Positions 26,070 through 33,576 of a stretch of DNA of 50,232 nucleotides are shown here, in pieces; the first letter of the stretch is position 1, and the number at the start of each line of letters is the position of its first letter. This DNA is from CAWUIO01 sp963922455. GTDB lineage: Bacteria; Bacteroidota; Bacteroidia; Cytophagales; Microscillaceae. The stretch is from positions 1 through 50,232 of the forward strand of contig CAWUIO010000040.1 of the NCBI GenBank assembly GCA_963922455.1. Reading direction: 5' to 3'. The notes beneath the pieces were generated by a model. The model was not told where the DNA came from and searched no databases. It was given only the letters and a program-made list of their open reading frames with translations. A program made the position numbers and the translations under genes.

Positions 26070-26097
26070 GCCGGGCAATTCTGCCCGGCTTTTTTTT
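26070..26097 (+). terminator. Intrinsic terminator after the YugP-like gene
   Basis: Perfect 8-bp stem GCCGGGCA/TGCCCGGC, 4-nt loop, followed by eight T residues. Confidence 0.95.
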
Positions 26098-26117
26098 AAT
26101 TTTCTAGTGCTATCGAG

Positions 26118-26125
26118 TATATTTG
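26118..26125 (+). promoter_or_regulatory. Acyl-CoA dehydrogenase promoter -7 box
   Basis: TATATTTG, perfect TAnnTTTG, 48 nt upstream of the gene. No clear TTTG lies 19 nt upstream; that position falls in the T-rich tail of the preceding terminator. Confidence 0.5.
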
Positions 26126-26172
26126 TACTATTCTAATAAAAAAGTCTCAAACCAATAAACAAAATATAAACT

Positions 26173-27339
26173 ATGGAGGCATCTAATGTCAATTTACAAG
26201 CTTCTGATTTCCTGAGCGAAGAGCAAATAGAGGTAAGAGAAGCCGCCCGCGATTTTGCCCAAAAAGAATTACTGCCCGGAGTAATCGAGCGAGATACCCA
26301 CGCTACCTTTCCTACCGAACAAATTAAAATGATGGGTGAGCTGGGCTTTATGGGGATGATGGTAGACCCCAAATACGGAGGAAGCGGAATGGATACGGTT
26401 TCTTACGTGTTGGCTATGGAGGAAATTTCTAAAATTGATGCCTCAGCCTCCGTATCTATGTCGGTAAATAACTCTTTGGTATGTTGGGGATTGGAAAAGT
26501 ACGGTACCGAAGAGCAAAAACAAAAGTATTTAATTCCCCTTGCCAAAGGAGAAATCATCGGGGCCTTCTGTCTATCGGAGCCCGAAGCCGGCTCGGATGC
26601 TACTTCTCAACGTACTACCGCCGAAGACAAAGGAGATTACTACCTACTCAATGGTACCAAAAACTGGATTACCAACGGATCTACCGCTTCCGTATACTTG
26701 GTAGTTGCCCAAACCCATCCAGAATTGAAGCACAAAGGAATCAACTGTTTGATCGTTGAGCGGGGCATGGAAGGTTTTGAGATAGGTAAAAAAGAAGACA
26801 AACTAGGTATCCGAGGTTCTGATACCCACTCTTTGATGTTTACCGACGTGAAAGTTCCCAAAGAAAACCGTATCGGCGACGATGGGTTCGGATTTAAATT
26901 TGCCATGAGCACCTTGAATGGAGGCCGAATCGGGATTGCCGCCCAAGCCTTGGGGATTGCCTCTGGGGCATACGAACTCTCGGTAGCCTACTCTAAGGAA
27001 CGTAAAGCGTTTGGTAAGCCTATAAGCGAATTGCAAGCCATTCAATTCAAATTGGCTACCATGCACACCCAAATCAATGCCGCGCGTCTTCTTGTTTTAC
27101 AATCCGCCCGTATGAAAGATGCCGGGATGAACTTCGTAAGCGCCGCCGCCGAAGCCAAGTTATTTGCCTCGCAAGTAGCCATGGATACTACCATTGAAGC
27201 GGTTCAGGTACACGGTGGATACGGATATGTAAAAGAATATCACGTAGAGCGTTTGATGCGGGATGCTAAAATTACCCAGATTTACGAAGGAACCTCCGAG
27301 ATCCAAAAAATTGTCATTGCAAGGGGAATCTTGAAATAA
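26173..27339 (+). CDS. Acyl-CoA dehydrogenase
   Basis: FAD enzyme for the first oxidation of acyl-CoA in beta-oxidation or branched amino-acid breakdown. N-terminal helical domain, then CLSEPEAGSDATSQRTTAE (FAD/acyl binding), NGTKNWITNGSTASVYLV, LGIRGSDTHSLMFTDVKVPKENRIG, and FGKPISELQAIQFKLATM. The catalytic base is Glu372 in IYEGTSEIQ, the position used by short- and medium-chain enzymes rather than isovaleryl- or long-chain types. 388 residues, standard. Single gene with its own promoter and terminator. The chain-length preference cannot be read reliably. Confidence 0.95.
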   Translation: MEASNVNLQASDFLSEEQIEVREAARDFAQKELLPGVIERDTHATFPTEQIKMMGELGFMGMMVDPKYGGSGMDTVSYVLAMEEISKIDASASVSMSVNNSLVCWGLEKYGTEEQKQKYLIPLAKGEIIGAFCLSEPEAGSDATSQRTTAEDKGDYYLLNGTKNWITNGSTASVYLVVAQTHPELKHKGINCLIVERGMEGFEIGKKEDKLGIRGSDTHSLMFTDVKVPKENRIGDDGFGFKFAMSTLNGGRIGIAAQALGIASGAYELSVAYSKERKAFGKPISELQAIQFKLATMHTQINAARLLVLQSARMKDAGMNFVSAAAEAKLFASQVAMDTTIEAVQVHGGYGYVKEYHVERLMRDAKITQIYEGTSEIQKIVIARGILK

Positions 27340-27377
27340 TTCTATTTTTCTTGATATAGCTACTTGCTAAAAAAGAA

Positions 27378-27413
27378 AATAAGGCTTACTTTTGAGTAAT
27401 GCCTTATTTTTTT
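27378..27413 (+). terminator. Intrinsic terminator after acyl-CoA dehydrogenase
   Basis: Hairpin AATAAGGC/GCCTTATT with an inner TTACT/AGTAA extension, followed by seven T residues. Confidence 0.9.
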
Positions 27414-27488
27414 GTGATTAATTAAGTGCAATTAGATATTTCCTAGCTCGGTTTAAACAAATACAAGTCTAATTAAAATTCTAATACG

Positions 27489-28415
27489 ATGGAAGACTAT
27501 AATAAAATCATCGAGTCCCTTGGGGTAAAGTTTCTGAAAGCGAAGAATGTAAAAATTTTACAATCCGCTAAGGTCAGCAACCATTACGATGTAGAGAATT
27601 ATATTTTCCTTCTTCACGACGGAGAGCTATCCTTTGGAGACGGTTCTGAAAAAGTAGAACAAGGAGACATGCTATTCGTGCCCGGAGGAAGACAAGCCTC
27701 CATTGCCTATGGCACCGATGCCGAGAATAATGTCATTAACAACGAAGAGTTCCTAAGTAATAAAGATAAGTTCTTTGAACCCAATATCGATTTCAGCTTA
27801 GTCGGGAAGATCCCCAACTCCTTTAGCTATATCGCCTTTGAAGCCAAAGTCTTTGATTCGATTAACTTCTTTGCTTCCTTAGATATTCCCCCTTTTATTA
27901 TACGCGACAATCCGGGATTGGCCCGGATTATTAAAGAAGTGGCCCTGGAAAACCTAGCGGACAGACCCGGTAAAAACCGTTTGATCAAGATCAAAACGGA
28001 GCAAATTATTGTGGAAACCATTCGCTATATCTTGGCCCAAGGGATGTTTGTAGAACAACTGGCTACCAATAGTACCTACTTTAAAGATCCTCGCCTGATT
28101 GATATCTTTAATTACATCAAAGAATACCTGGGTGGCGACCTATCCAACAAGGTATTGGCCAATGTTGCCAACGTTTCCGAAGATTATGTGGGGCAATACT
28201 TCAAGATGTTGACCAATATCAATCCTCAGGATTATATTGAGTATCAGCGCATGGAAATGGCCGTCAACTTACTCCGCACCACCAAAAAGAGTATTCGTGA
28301 GATTGGCGTGGAAGTAGGCTACAAAGATACCGCTTACTTCTGTCGTCGTTTTAAGATGATGTTTGGCATCCCGGCCGGGAAGATGCGCCGTCGGGACTCC
28401 TTGATGAATGTATAA
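27489..28415 (+). CDS. AraC family transcriptional regulator
   Basis: DNA-binding protein with a C-terminal AraC/XylS double helix-turn-helix (about residues 205-303): LSNKVLANVANVSEDYVGQYFKMLTNINPQDYIEYQRMEMAVNLLRTTKKSIREIGVEVGYKDTAYFCRRFKMMFGIPAG. The N-terminal part has a cupin-like stretch (FLLHDGELSFGDGSEKVEQGDMLFVPGGRQ, about 40-72) that would bind an effector. 308 residues, typical length. It stands alone between the acyl-CoA dehydrogenase terminator and element E, so no target is suggested by context. Element E follows its stop codon by 14 nt in the same orientation. Confidence 0.92.
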   Translation: MEDYNKIIESLGVKFLKAKNVKILQSAKVSNHYDVENYIFLLHDGELSFGDGSEKVEQGDMLFVPGGRQASIAYGTDAENNVINNEEFLSNKDKFFEPNIDFSLVGKIPNSFSYIAFEAKVFDSINFFASLDIPPFIIRDNPGLARIIKEVALENLADRPGKNRLIKIKTEQIIVETIRYILAQGMFVEQLATNSTYFKDPRLIDIFNYIKEYLGGDLSNKVLANVANVSEDYVGQYFKMLTNINPQDYIEYQRMEMAVNLLRTTKKSIREIGVEVGYKDTAYFCRRFKMMFGIPAGKMRRRDSLMNV

Positions 28416-28429
28416 GCACAGAATGTTTA

Positions 28430-28558
28430 GGGGCTGCCCCCGGCCTTGTACTTTGGCTTTTTAAAAGAAAGAAAGTGCCGCCGGGGTCGGGCTTTCGCTA
28501 CTCGCCTGCTCACGCGCAGGCCAGCGGCGGGCTCAAACAGGCCGCTCTATCCCTCAGC
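28430..28558 (+). repeat. Dispersed structured element, copy E
   Basis: 129-bp copy beginning GGGGCTGCCCCCGGC and ending ATCCCTCAGC. Ends pair GCTG/CAGC plus a G-T wobble; inner helix CCCCGGC/GCCGGGG; variable-arm hairpin GCCTGC/GCAGGC. It follows the AraC stop codon by 14 nt. A purine-rich tail (28560-28592, with GAGAGCAGAGAAGCGAGAGG) follows, shared with copy H. Confidence 0.88.
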
Positions 28559-28672
28559 TGAAGAGGAGAGAGCAGAGAAGCGAGAGGAGAGATTTTAGAA
28601 AATACGTATGGTCATCCCTGCCCCTCGGTCTGTCCCATGACAGGCCGAAATAGTATATCGTTACCAAATTTC

Positions 28673-29560
28673 TCAACCAAACTTCACACTCGTCATACTC
28701 AGCGATCCCCCCAAAGGACGGTCATTAAACAGCAAGGTATCATCAGCTTTATCCTGTAAACCCAAGGTATACAGTAAGGGAATGAAATGCTCAGGAGTAG
28801 GAATAGCGAGATCAAAGGCCTGTCCTTGGTTTTTGAAATCGATGAGGCTTGGGTGGTCGCCTTCCTGTATAAATTGTTTCATCTTCGCATCGGCTTCCAA
28901 GGCCCAATCATAGGCATAATGCTTGTTTATCTTATCCCAGGCGACTTTTCTTAAATTATGAACCATATTCCCACTCCCAATGAGTAGGACGCCTTTGCCG
29001 CGAAGAACTTTGAGTTGCTGGGCCAATTGATAGTGATAACTAGGGGCCTGGGTATAATCGATACTTAATTGTACTACGGGCACATCGGCTTCTGGATATA
29101 TATGTTTGACCACGGTCCAGGAGCCATGGTCAAGCCCCCATTTGTCATCTAAGTGCACCGTATTTTCTGGTTTAACTAGCTCTCTTAGCTCTTGGGCCAA
29201 TTTCGGATGCCCCGGGGCCGGATACTGCACTTCGTATAAGGCCTGGGGGAAGCCGCCAAAGTCATGGATGGTTTTAGGCTTTTCCATCGCGGTGACATAT
29301 GTGCCCTTGGTCTCCCAATGAGCCGAAATGACGAGGATTGCTTGGGGCCTTTGTATTTGTTCTCCTTGTTTTCTAAAACCTTGCACAAACTCATTTTCTT
29401 CAATACCGTTCATAGGGGAGCCGTGCCCTAAAAACAAGACCGGCATTCGCTCAGAAGGGGCAAAGGTATCACTAAGGGATTTCAGTTGATTTAAAGAAGA
29501 AGCCATAGGAATAGATAAGGTGCTTAAGCCTGCTAATTTTACAAAATCATTACGTTTCAT
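28673..29560 (-). CDS. ygiD: LigB-type extradiol dioxygenase family (YgiD-like)
   Basis: Member of the class III extradiol ring-cleavage (LigB) family, nearest to the 4,5-DOPA dioxygenase group represented by E. coli YgiD. Metal-site residues are visible: FLGHGSPMN, VISAHWETKG, DDKWGLDHGSWTVV with the catalytic His, LIGSGNMVHN and PTPEHFIPLL. The N-terminus (MKRNDFVKLAGLSTLSIPMAS) is an extra 40 residues that resembles a weak export signal or anchor, unusual for this family. I chose ATG 29560; a TTG at 29584 is also open. Substrate and location are uncertain. A perfect palindrome GTGTTTAAACAC (29627-29638) lies upstream. Confidence 0.85.
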   Translation of the reverse strand: MKRNDFVKLAGLSTLSIPMASSLNQLKSLSDTFAPSERMPVLFLGHGSPMNGIEENEFVQGFRKQGEQIQRPQAILVISAHWETKGTYVTAMEKPKTIHDFGGFPQALYEVQYPAPGHPKLAQELRELVKPENTVHLDDKWGLDHGSWTVVKHIYPEADVPVVQLSIDYTQAPSYHYQLAQQLKVLRGKGVLLIGSGNMVHNLRKVAWDKINKHYAYDWALEADAKMKQFIQEGDHPSLIDFKNQGQAFDLAIPTPEHFIPLLYTLGLQDKADDTLLFNDRPLGGSLSMTSVKFG

Positions 29561-29626
29561 GGGAGCGTGAATCTTATCTAGCAACTCCCAAAACCTTTCA
29601 AGCGTTCCATTTTAGCACGCTAAATT

Positions 29627-29638
29627 GTGTTTAAACAC
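29627..29638. promoter_or_regulatory. Palindrome upstream of the YgiD-like gene
   Basis: Perfect 12-bp palindrome GTGTTTAAACAC, next to a near-palindrome TTTAGCACGCTAAA, 67 nt upstream of the dioxygenase start. Possible operator; it could be chance in AT-rich DNA. Confidence 0.3.
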
Positions 29639-29659
29639 TTAATTTTTTCTCTGGAAGAT

Positions 29660-29788
29660 GGCTTAGGGATGGAGCGGCCTGTTTGAGCCCGCTGTTGGCG
29701 GTGCGTAAGCCGGCGAGTAGCGAGAGCCCGGCCCGCGCTGGCAGGTATGGGCAGCTCAGCACTTAGGGTCATGGCGCGGGCAAGCCCC
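29660..29788 (-). repeat. Dispersed structured element, copy F
   Basis: 129-bp copy; minus strand begins GGGGCTTGCCCGCGC and ends ATCCCTAAGCC. Ends pair GGCTT/AAGCC; inner helix GCCCGCGC/GCGCGGGC. It lies 18 nt after the stop codon of the GGGP synthase gene, in the same orientation, with no other terminator between. Confidence 0.85.
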
Positions 29789-29806
29789 CAAAACTGGTAA
29801 GTAATC

Positions 29807-30565
29807 TTAGGCTTGCACCCAGCCTTGATCATGCATCATCTGGCGGATATCGGGGATAATTTGAGAACTGGTTTCGGCGGCATTGCCAATAACGAGCATA
29901 TCGGCCCCGGCTTTATAGGCCTCCTGGGCTTGTTGGGCGCTACGAATCCCTCCCCCAATAATGAGCGGAATATCAACTGATTTGCGCAGGGCCCGAATAA
30001 GGGCGGGCGGGATACTCAATTGAGCTCCACTCCCGGCATCGGCGTACATAAGTTTAAGGCCAAGCATTTCGCCGGCCATAGCGGTACAAGCGGCCACTTC
30101 GGGTTTGTCCCGGGGAATCGGGGTGGTGTTGCTGATGTAGGAAACGGTTGTAGACCGCCCTCCGTCGATTAAAATATACCCCGTAGGTAAAATTTCTAAG
30201 TTGGTTTTTTTAAGGAATGGAGCGGCAATCACGTGCTGGCCAATCAAAAAGTCGGGGTTGCGCCCCGAAATGAGAGAAAGGAACAGGATAGCGTCGGCTT
30301 GTCGGTCAAGGTGCATATGATTGCCGGGGAAAATAACTAATGGAAGCGAGCTGATAGATTTAATGGCTCGGGTAGTCTCCTGCATATTACTCCCTTGGAT
30401 CAAACTGCCTCCTACAAAAATTAAATCTACTAGCGAATGGAGTACTACCTGTTCCAAACGGGTTTTTTGCTCTTCCCCGAACTTATCGGGATCAATCAAG
30501 AGGCACAGGAGTTTTTTATGATTTTCCTGGCTTGCCTGTATGGATTGGTATAGCTTTTTATTCAT
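29807..30565 (-). CDS. Geranylgeranylglyceryl phosphate synthase family protein
   Basis: TIM-barrel prenyltransferase of the PcrB/GGGPS family, which joins glycerol-1-phosphate and a polyprenyl diphosphate in an ether bond. In archaea this is the first committed membrane-lipid step; Bacteroidota enzymes of this family are known to be active, though their physiological role is unclear. Motifs: CLLIDPDKF (phosphate and Mg site), FVGGSLIQG, VIFPGNHMHLDRQADAILFLSLISGRNPDFLIGQHV, TGYILIDGGRSTTVSYISNTTPIP, YADAGSGA and IIGGGIRSAQQA. I chose ATG 30565, which overlaps the upstream gene by 8 bp. 252 residues. Third gene of a small minus-strand operon with two membrane-protein genes. Confidence 0.92.
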   Translation of the reverse strand: MNKKLYQSIQASQENHKKLLCLLIDPDKFGEEQKTRLEQVVLHSLVDLIFVGGSLIQGSNMQETTRAIKSISSLPLVIFPGNHMHLDRQADAILFLSLISGRNPDFLIGQHVIAAPFLKKTNLEILPTGYILIDGGRSTTVSYISNTTPIPRDKPEVAACTAMAGEMLGLKLMYADAGSGAQLSIPPALIRALRKSVDIPLIIGGGIRSAQQAQEAYKAGADMLVIGNAAETSSQIIPDIRQMMHDQGWVQA

Positions 30566-30983
30566 CGCTTTTGTCCCGATTGAGGAATTTCTTCTCAATT
30601 TCTTCTTGTAATTTTTGTTTGGCCAAGTCTACGATCATAAGGGTCATGCTTCTTTTTACTAATTTCCATAAACCTTCGGGTTTGGGAGCTTCTTTTTTTA
30701 TCTCAGAATCATGCGTGTAGGCCTGGACGGCTGGTTTCTGTATTTTTTTGGGTGAAGACTTGGGAGAACTAAAAAGCCAACGACTAAAACGATAACTTAA
30801 GTATGCAGTACCGGCAATAAGTAAGGTACTACGGCCATACTTGCTAACGTAGCTGATCTTTTTGTCTAGAGATTCTTTTCGGGCTTCTAAGGCTTCTTGG
30901 AGTTCCTTCTTTTTATCCTGAATTTCTGTATAAAGCATGGGGCGCTTTTCAGGTTGGGGGGCGGGTAAGCTGGGCTTGTTCAT
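30558..30983 (-). CDS. Hypothetical membrane protein in the GGGP synthase operon
   Basis: 141 residues, no family recognised. A charged, coiled-coil-like N-terminal stretch (EIQDKKKELQEALEARKESLDKKI, about 20-43) is followed by one weak membrane segment (about 52-70) and a second amphipathic helix (VKRSMTLMIVDLAKQKLQEEIEKKF) near the end. Similar layouts are found in small proteins encoded beside holin-like DUF1469 proteins. It starts 8 nt after the preceding holin-like gene and overlaps the GGGP synthase start by 8 bp, so the three are cotranscribed. An internal ATG at residue 16 is a possible start. Confidence 0.7.
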   Translation of the reverse strand: MNKPSLPAPQPEKRPMLYTEIQDKKKELQEALEARKESLDKKISYVSKYGRSTLLIAGTAYLSYRFSRWLFSSPKSSPKKIQKPAVQAYTHDSEIKKEAPKPEGLWKLVKRSMTLMIVDLAKQKLQEEIEKKFLNRDKSDE

Positions 30984-30991
30984 GGGGCTAC

Positions 30992-31342
30992 TTAATCAAA
31001 AATGATATTGTCTATGACTTCCAATATTTGGGTTTTGATGTGGTTTTTCAGTTTAACCGGAAGATAGCGCTTCAATAGAACCACGCTTATAAAAAGAATA
31101 ACTTGGATGAGGGACAGCAAGAAAAACCCTCGATAATCGTCATCATTGCTTAATAAAAAAGCCAAACCCATTGAGAACATGAGGAAAAAAGTACTGCTAA
31201 TTACGGTCAAAGCAATGAAGTAGATCAGTAAGATCGTAGCTTTTACTACTTTTTCCTTGGCGCTTATTTCCAGTAACTCAGTCTGAATTTTAAAATAATC
31301 TTGTATCTCTTCAAAGAGTTTTTCTAGAGGAGTGATTTTCAA
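30992..31342 (-). CDS. Holin-X-like (DUF1469) small membrane protein
   Basis: 116 residues. The N-terminus (LEKLFEEIQDYFKIQTELLEISAKEKVVK) is an amphipathic helix, followed by two membrane helices (about 35-62 and 72-92) separated by the polar turn SNDDDYRG, and a C-terminal amphipathic helix. This is the plan of the Actinobacterial Holin-X/DUF1469 family, which is not phage-derived in most genomes. First gene of the operon with the hypothetical protein and the GGGP synthase, so a membrane-structure role is plausible. Family assignment is from topology and short motifs only. Confidence 0.7.
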   Translation of the reverse strand: MKITPLEKLFEEIQDYFKIQTELLEISAKEKVVKATILLIYFIALTVISSTFFLMFSMGLAFLLSNDDDYRGFFLLSLIQVILFISVVLLKRYLPVKLKNHIKTQILEVIDNIIFD

Positions 31343-31417
31343 GGCTTCTGGGTCTTATTGATACAAATATCATATTTTTTTTTCAAATCGGATGGCTAGG
31401 TAAAGTCTACAGTGCGA

Positions 31418-31455
31418 ATAAAAAAAGGGTTTAGCAATTTTTGATTACTAAACCC
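31418..31455 (-). terminator. Intrinsic terminator after rho
   Basis: Stem GGGTTTAG/CTAAACCC with an inner AAT/ATT pair, followed on the minus strand by TTTTTT and preceded by an A-run, so it could work in both directions. Confidence 0.88.
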
Positions 31456-31506
31456 CAGTTTTTTTGTATTGGTATAGGAAGTGGAAAGCTTGCCAAGCTT
31501 CCCTCA

Positions 31507-33117
31507 TTAGCCATTCATAGAGACTAGGAATTCGGCATTGTCCATGGTTCCTTTCATTTTGTCTAGTAGGAAATCCATAGCTTCCACAGAGTTCATATCG
31601 TTCATATACTTGCGTAGGATCCAAACCCGGGCCAATTCTTCTTTGCTCATTAAGAGATCTTCGCGACGAGTACCTGAGGATGGGACATCGATGGCGGGGT
31701 ATACACGTTTGTTGGCCAATTTACGATCCAATTGTAGTTCCATATTACCGGTACCCTTGAATTCTTCAAAGATCACATCATCCATTTTGGATCCGGTTTC
31801 AATCAAGGCCGTAGCAATGATCGTAAGGGAACCTCCGTTTTCAACATTACGGGCTGAACCGAAGAAACGCTTGGGCTTGTGTAAGGCATTGGCATCTACC
31901 CCACCCGTTAGTATTTTACCCGAGGAAGGCACTACAGTGTTGTATGCTCGAGCTAAACGGGTGATGGAATCCAGGAGGATTACCACGTCGTGGCCAGATT
32001 CTACCATACGTTTGGCTTTCTCTAGCACGATACTGGCTACTTTGACGTGGCGCTCGGCCTGCTCATCAAAAGTAGAGGAGATTACCTCGGCTTTTACGCT
32101 ACGGGCCATATCGGTAACTTCTTCCGGTCTTTCATCGATAAGTAAAACGATGAGGTACACTTCGGGGTGGTTGACCGCAATGGCATTGGCAATTTTCTTC
32201 AAAAGAACGGTTTTACCCGTTTTGGGCTGGGCTACGATCATTCCCCTTTGTCCTTTCCCTATGGGGGCAAACAAATCTAAGATTCGGGTAGACATTTCCC
32301 CGGCATTCGTACTGAGCTTTAGTCGCTCGTCGGGGAAGAGTGGGGTCAGGTATTCAAATGGAATCCGGTCACGAATTTCTTCGGTGGTTTTTCCATTGAT
32401 ATTTTCTACCCGAAGCAGGGCAAAATATTTTTCACCTTCTTTGGGAGGCCGAATTTGTCCTCGAACCGTGTCTCCGGTCTTCAAACCAAAGAGTTTTATT
32501 TGAGAGGGAGAAACGTAAATATCATCGGGACTGGCCAGGTAGTTATAGTCGGAAGACCTTAGGAAGCCATATCCGTCCTGCATAATTTCCAGGACTCCTT
32601 CATTCTCAATCAGGCCGTCAAATTCGCGTACGGAAGGCGGATCGATTTTCTTGGGCTTGGGATGTTGTTGTGGCTCAGACTCTTGATTACTTTGCTTAGG
32701 CTGAGGCGTTTCCTTCGCTGGGCTAGAAGTTTTAGGCTCCGAGCTGGCATTGAGGTCCAGGTTTAAGTCGAGGCCATCATCATCCAGGTCAAAGAGAGGG
32801 TTTTTGCTTTTGTTTTTGGAGCTCCCGTTGGAAGAGTACGTGTCGTTATTTTTAGTTTCTTTAACATTTTCACGTTTTACCCTTTGTTTTCTCGGGGGAT
32901 CGTTGGACATTTCTTTGATAGCTTCTTTGGGCCCGCTGGATTCTTTTTCTTGTTTCAGAGGTAGGATTTGGCTCTCAGGTAAGATCGCCTGTTGATCAAG
33001 GATTTTATAGATCAACTCTTTTTTAGTTAGTTTCTTGTAGTTCTTAACCTGTAATTGTTCAGCAATCTCTTTTAACTCAGAGAGAAGCTTAAGGTTAAGT
33101 TCTTCAATGTTATACAT
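31507..33117 (-). CDS. rho: Transcription termination factor Rho with low-complexity insertion
   Basis: Hexameric RNA helicase that ends transcription. An N-terminal helical domain (1-45) is followed by about 130 residues of low complexity rich in K, S, N, P, E and D (roughly 48-175), then the RNA-binding cold-shock domain (GVLEIMQDGYGFLRSSDYNYLASPDDIYVSPSQIKLFGLKTGD). The ATPase domain has the P-loop AQPKTGKTVLLKK, Walker B VILLDSITRLARAYN, and the Q/R-loop region TGGVDANALHKPKRFFGSARN. At 536 residues it is about 115 longer than E. coli Rho, because of the insertion. Insertions of this type in Bacteroides Rho have been linked to condensate formation. Monocistronic with a strong terminator. 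Confidence 0.97.
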   Translation of the reverse strand: MYNIEELNLKLLSELKEIAEQLQVKNYKKLTKKELIYKILDQQAILPESQILPLKQEKESSGPKEAIKEMSNDPPRKQRVKRENVKETKNNDTYSSNGSSKNKSKNPLFDLDDDGLDLNLDLNASSEPKTSSPAKETPQPKQSNQESEPQQHPKPKKIDPPSVREFDGLIENEGVLEIMQDGYGFLRSSDYNYLASPDDIYVSPSQIKLFGLKTGDTVRGQIRPPKEGEKYFALLRVENINGKTTEEIRDRIPFEYLTPLFPDERLKLSTNAGEMSTRILDLFAPIGKGQRGMIVAQPKTGKTVLLKKIANAIAVNHPEVYLIVLLIDERPEEVTDMARSVKAEVISSTFDEQAERHVKVASIVLEKAKRMVESGHDVVILLDSITRLARAYNTVVPSSGKILTGGVDANALHKPKRFFGSARNVENGGSLTIIATALIETGSKMDDVIFEEFKGTGNMELQLDRKLANKRVYPAIDVPSSGTRREDLLMSKEELARVWILRKYMNDMNSVEAMDFLLDKMKGTMDNAEFLVSMNG

Positions 33118-33576
33118 AAGCTTTTTGGATTTGCACCTAAAAAAAGATTAACATTAACTGGAAATAGGTAGATTTATTAATAAGGATTGTTAAAATTTCT
33201 TCGGTTGAAATTTCAAGTGAGTGATTGAAATAACTTGGCTCGGTAGCTAGTGAGCATAAGTTATGTTGAAAGATAGGTGTAGCACTAGAGATAAATTATT
33301 CAGAAATCATCTATGAGCCTAACCCAAGTGATTACAAATTTTTAAATAAATAAAATGGAAAGTATTTCTTAAAAAAGCCAAACCCGCGGTATTCCAACTC
33401 TGGTAGCTATGGCGTAAACTTTCTGCAATATAGAGCCCAATTTTAACAAAGCAAACTTTTTTTTTAAAAATAAGTGCAGTTTATTTGGACAGGCAACGAA
33501 ACAGCAGAGAGGTTGGTTTGTCTTATACTTGCAAGTATATTAAATCCGGTTTAATAATCAAAATATTTAGTAAAGG
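33118..33576. other. Divergent intergenic region between rho and serS
   Basis: 459 bp, AT-rich, without a supported reading frame and without a copy of the dispersed element. It must hold the promoters of both genes; the best -7 candidate for serS is TATACTTG at 33524-33531, one mismatch from consensus. The length would allow a long rho leader, as Rho is often autoregulated, but I see no specific structure. Confidence 0.45.
33524..33539. promoter_or_regulatory. Perfect 16-bp palindrome upstream of serS
   Basis: TATACTTGCAAGTATA, perfectly palindromic, 37 nt upstream of serS and overlapping its best -7 box candidate. A possible operator; a chance palindrome cannot be excluded. Confidence 0.4.

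Noticed and set aside
29660..29788. Open frames through the elements that would encode a repeated peptide (GRALATR...AQTGRSIPK)
   Set aside because: The frame is kept in some copies (A, B, F, H) but not in D or E, where the variable arm differs in length; no start codon or gene context is shared, and paired arms vary together, which fits structure instead of coding.
30992..31342. Prophage remnant suggested by a holin-like gene
   Set aside because: No other phage gene lies nearby; the protein is in an operon with a lipid enzyme and fits the cellular DUF1469 family.
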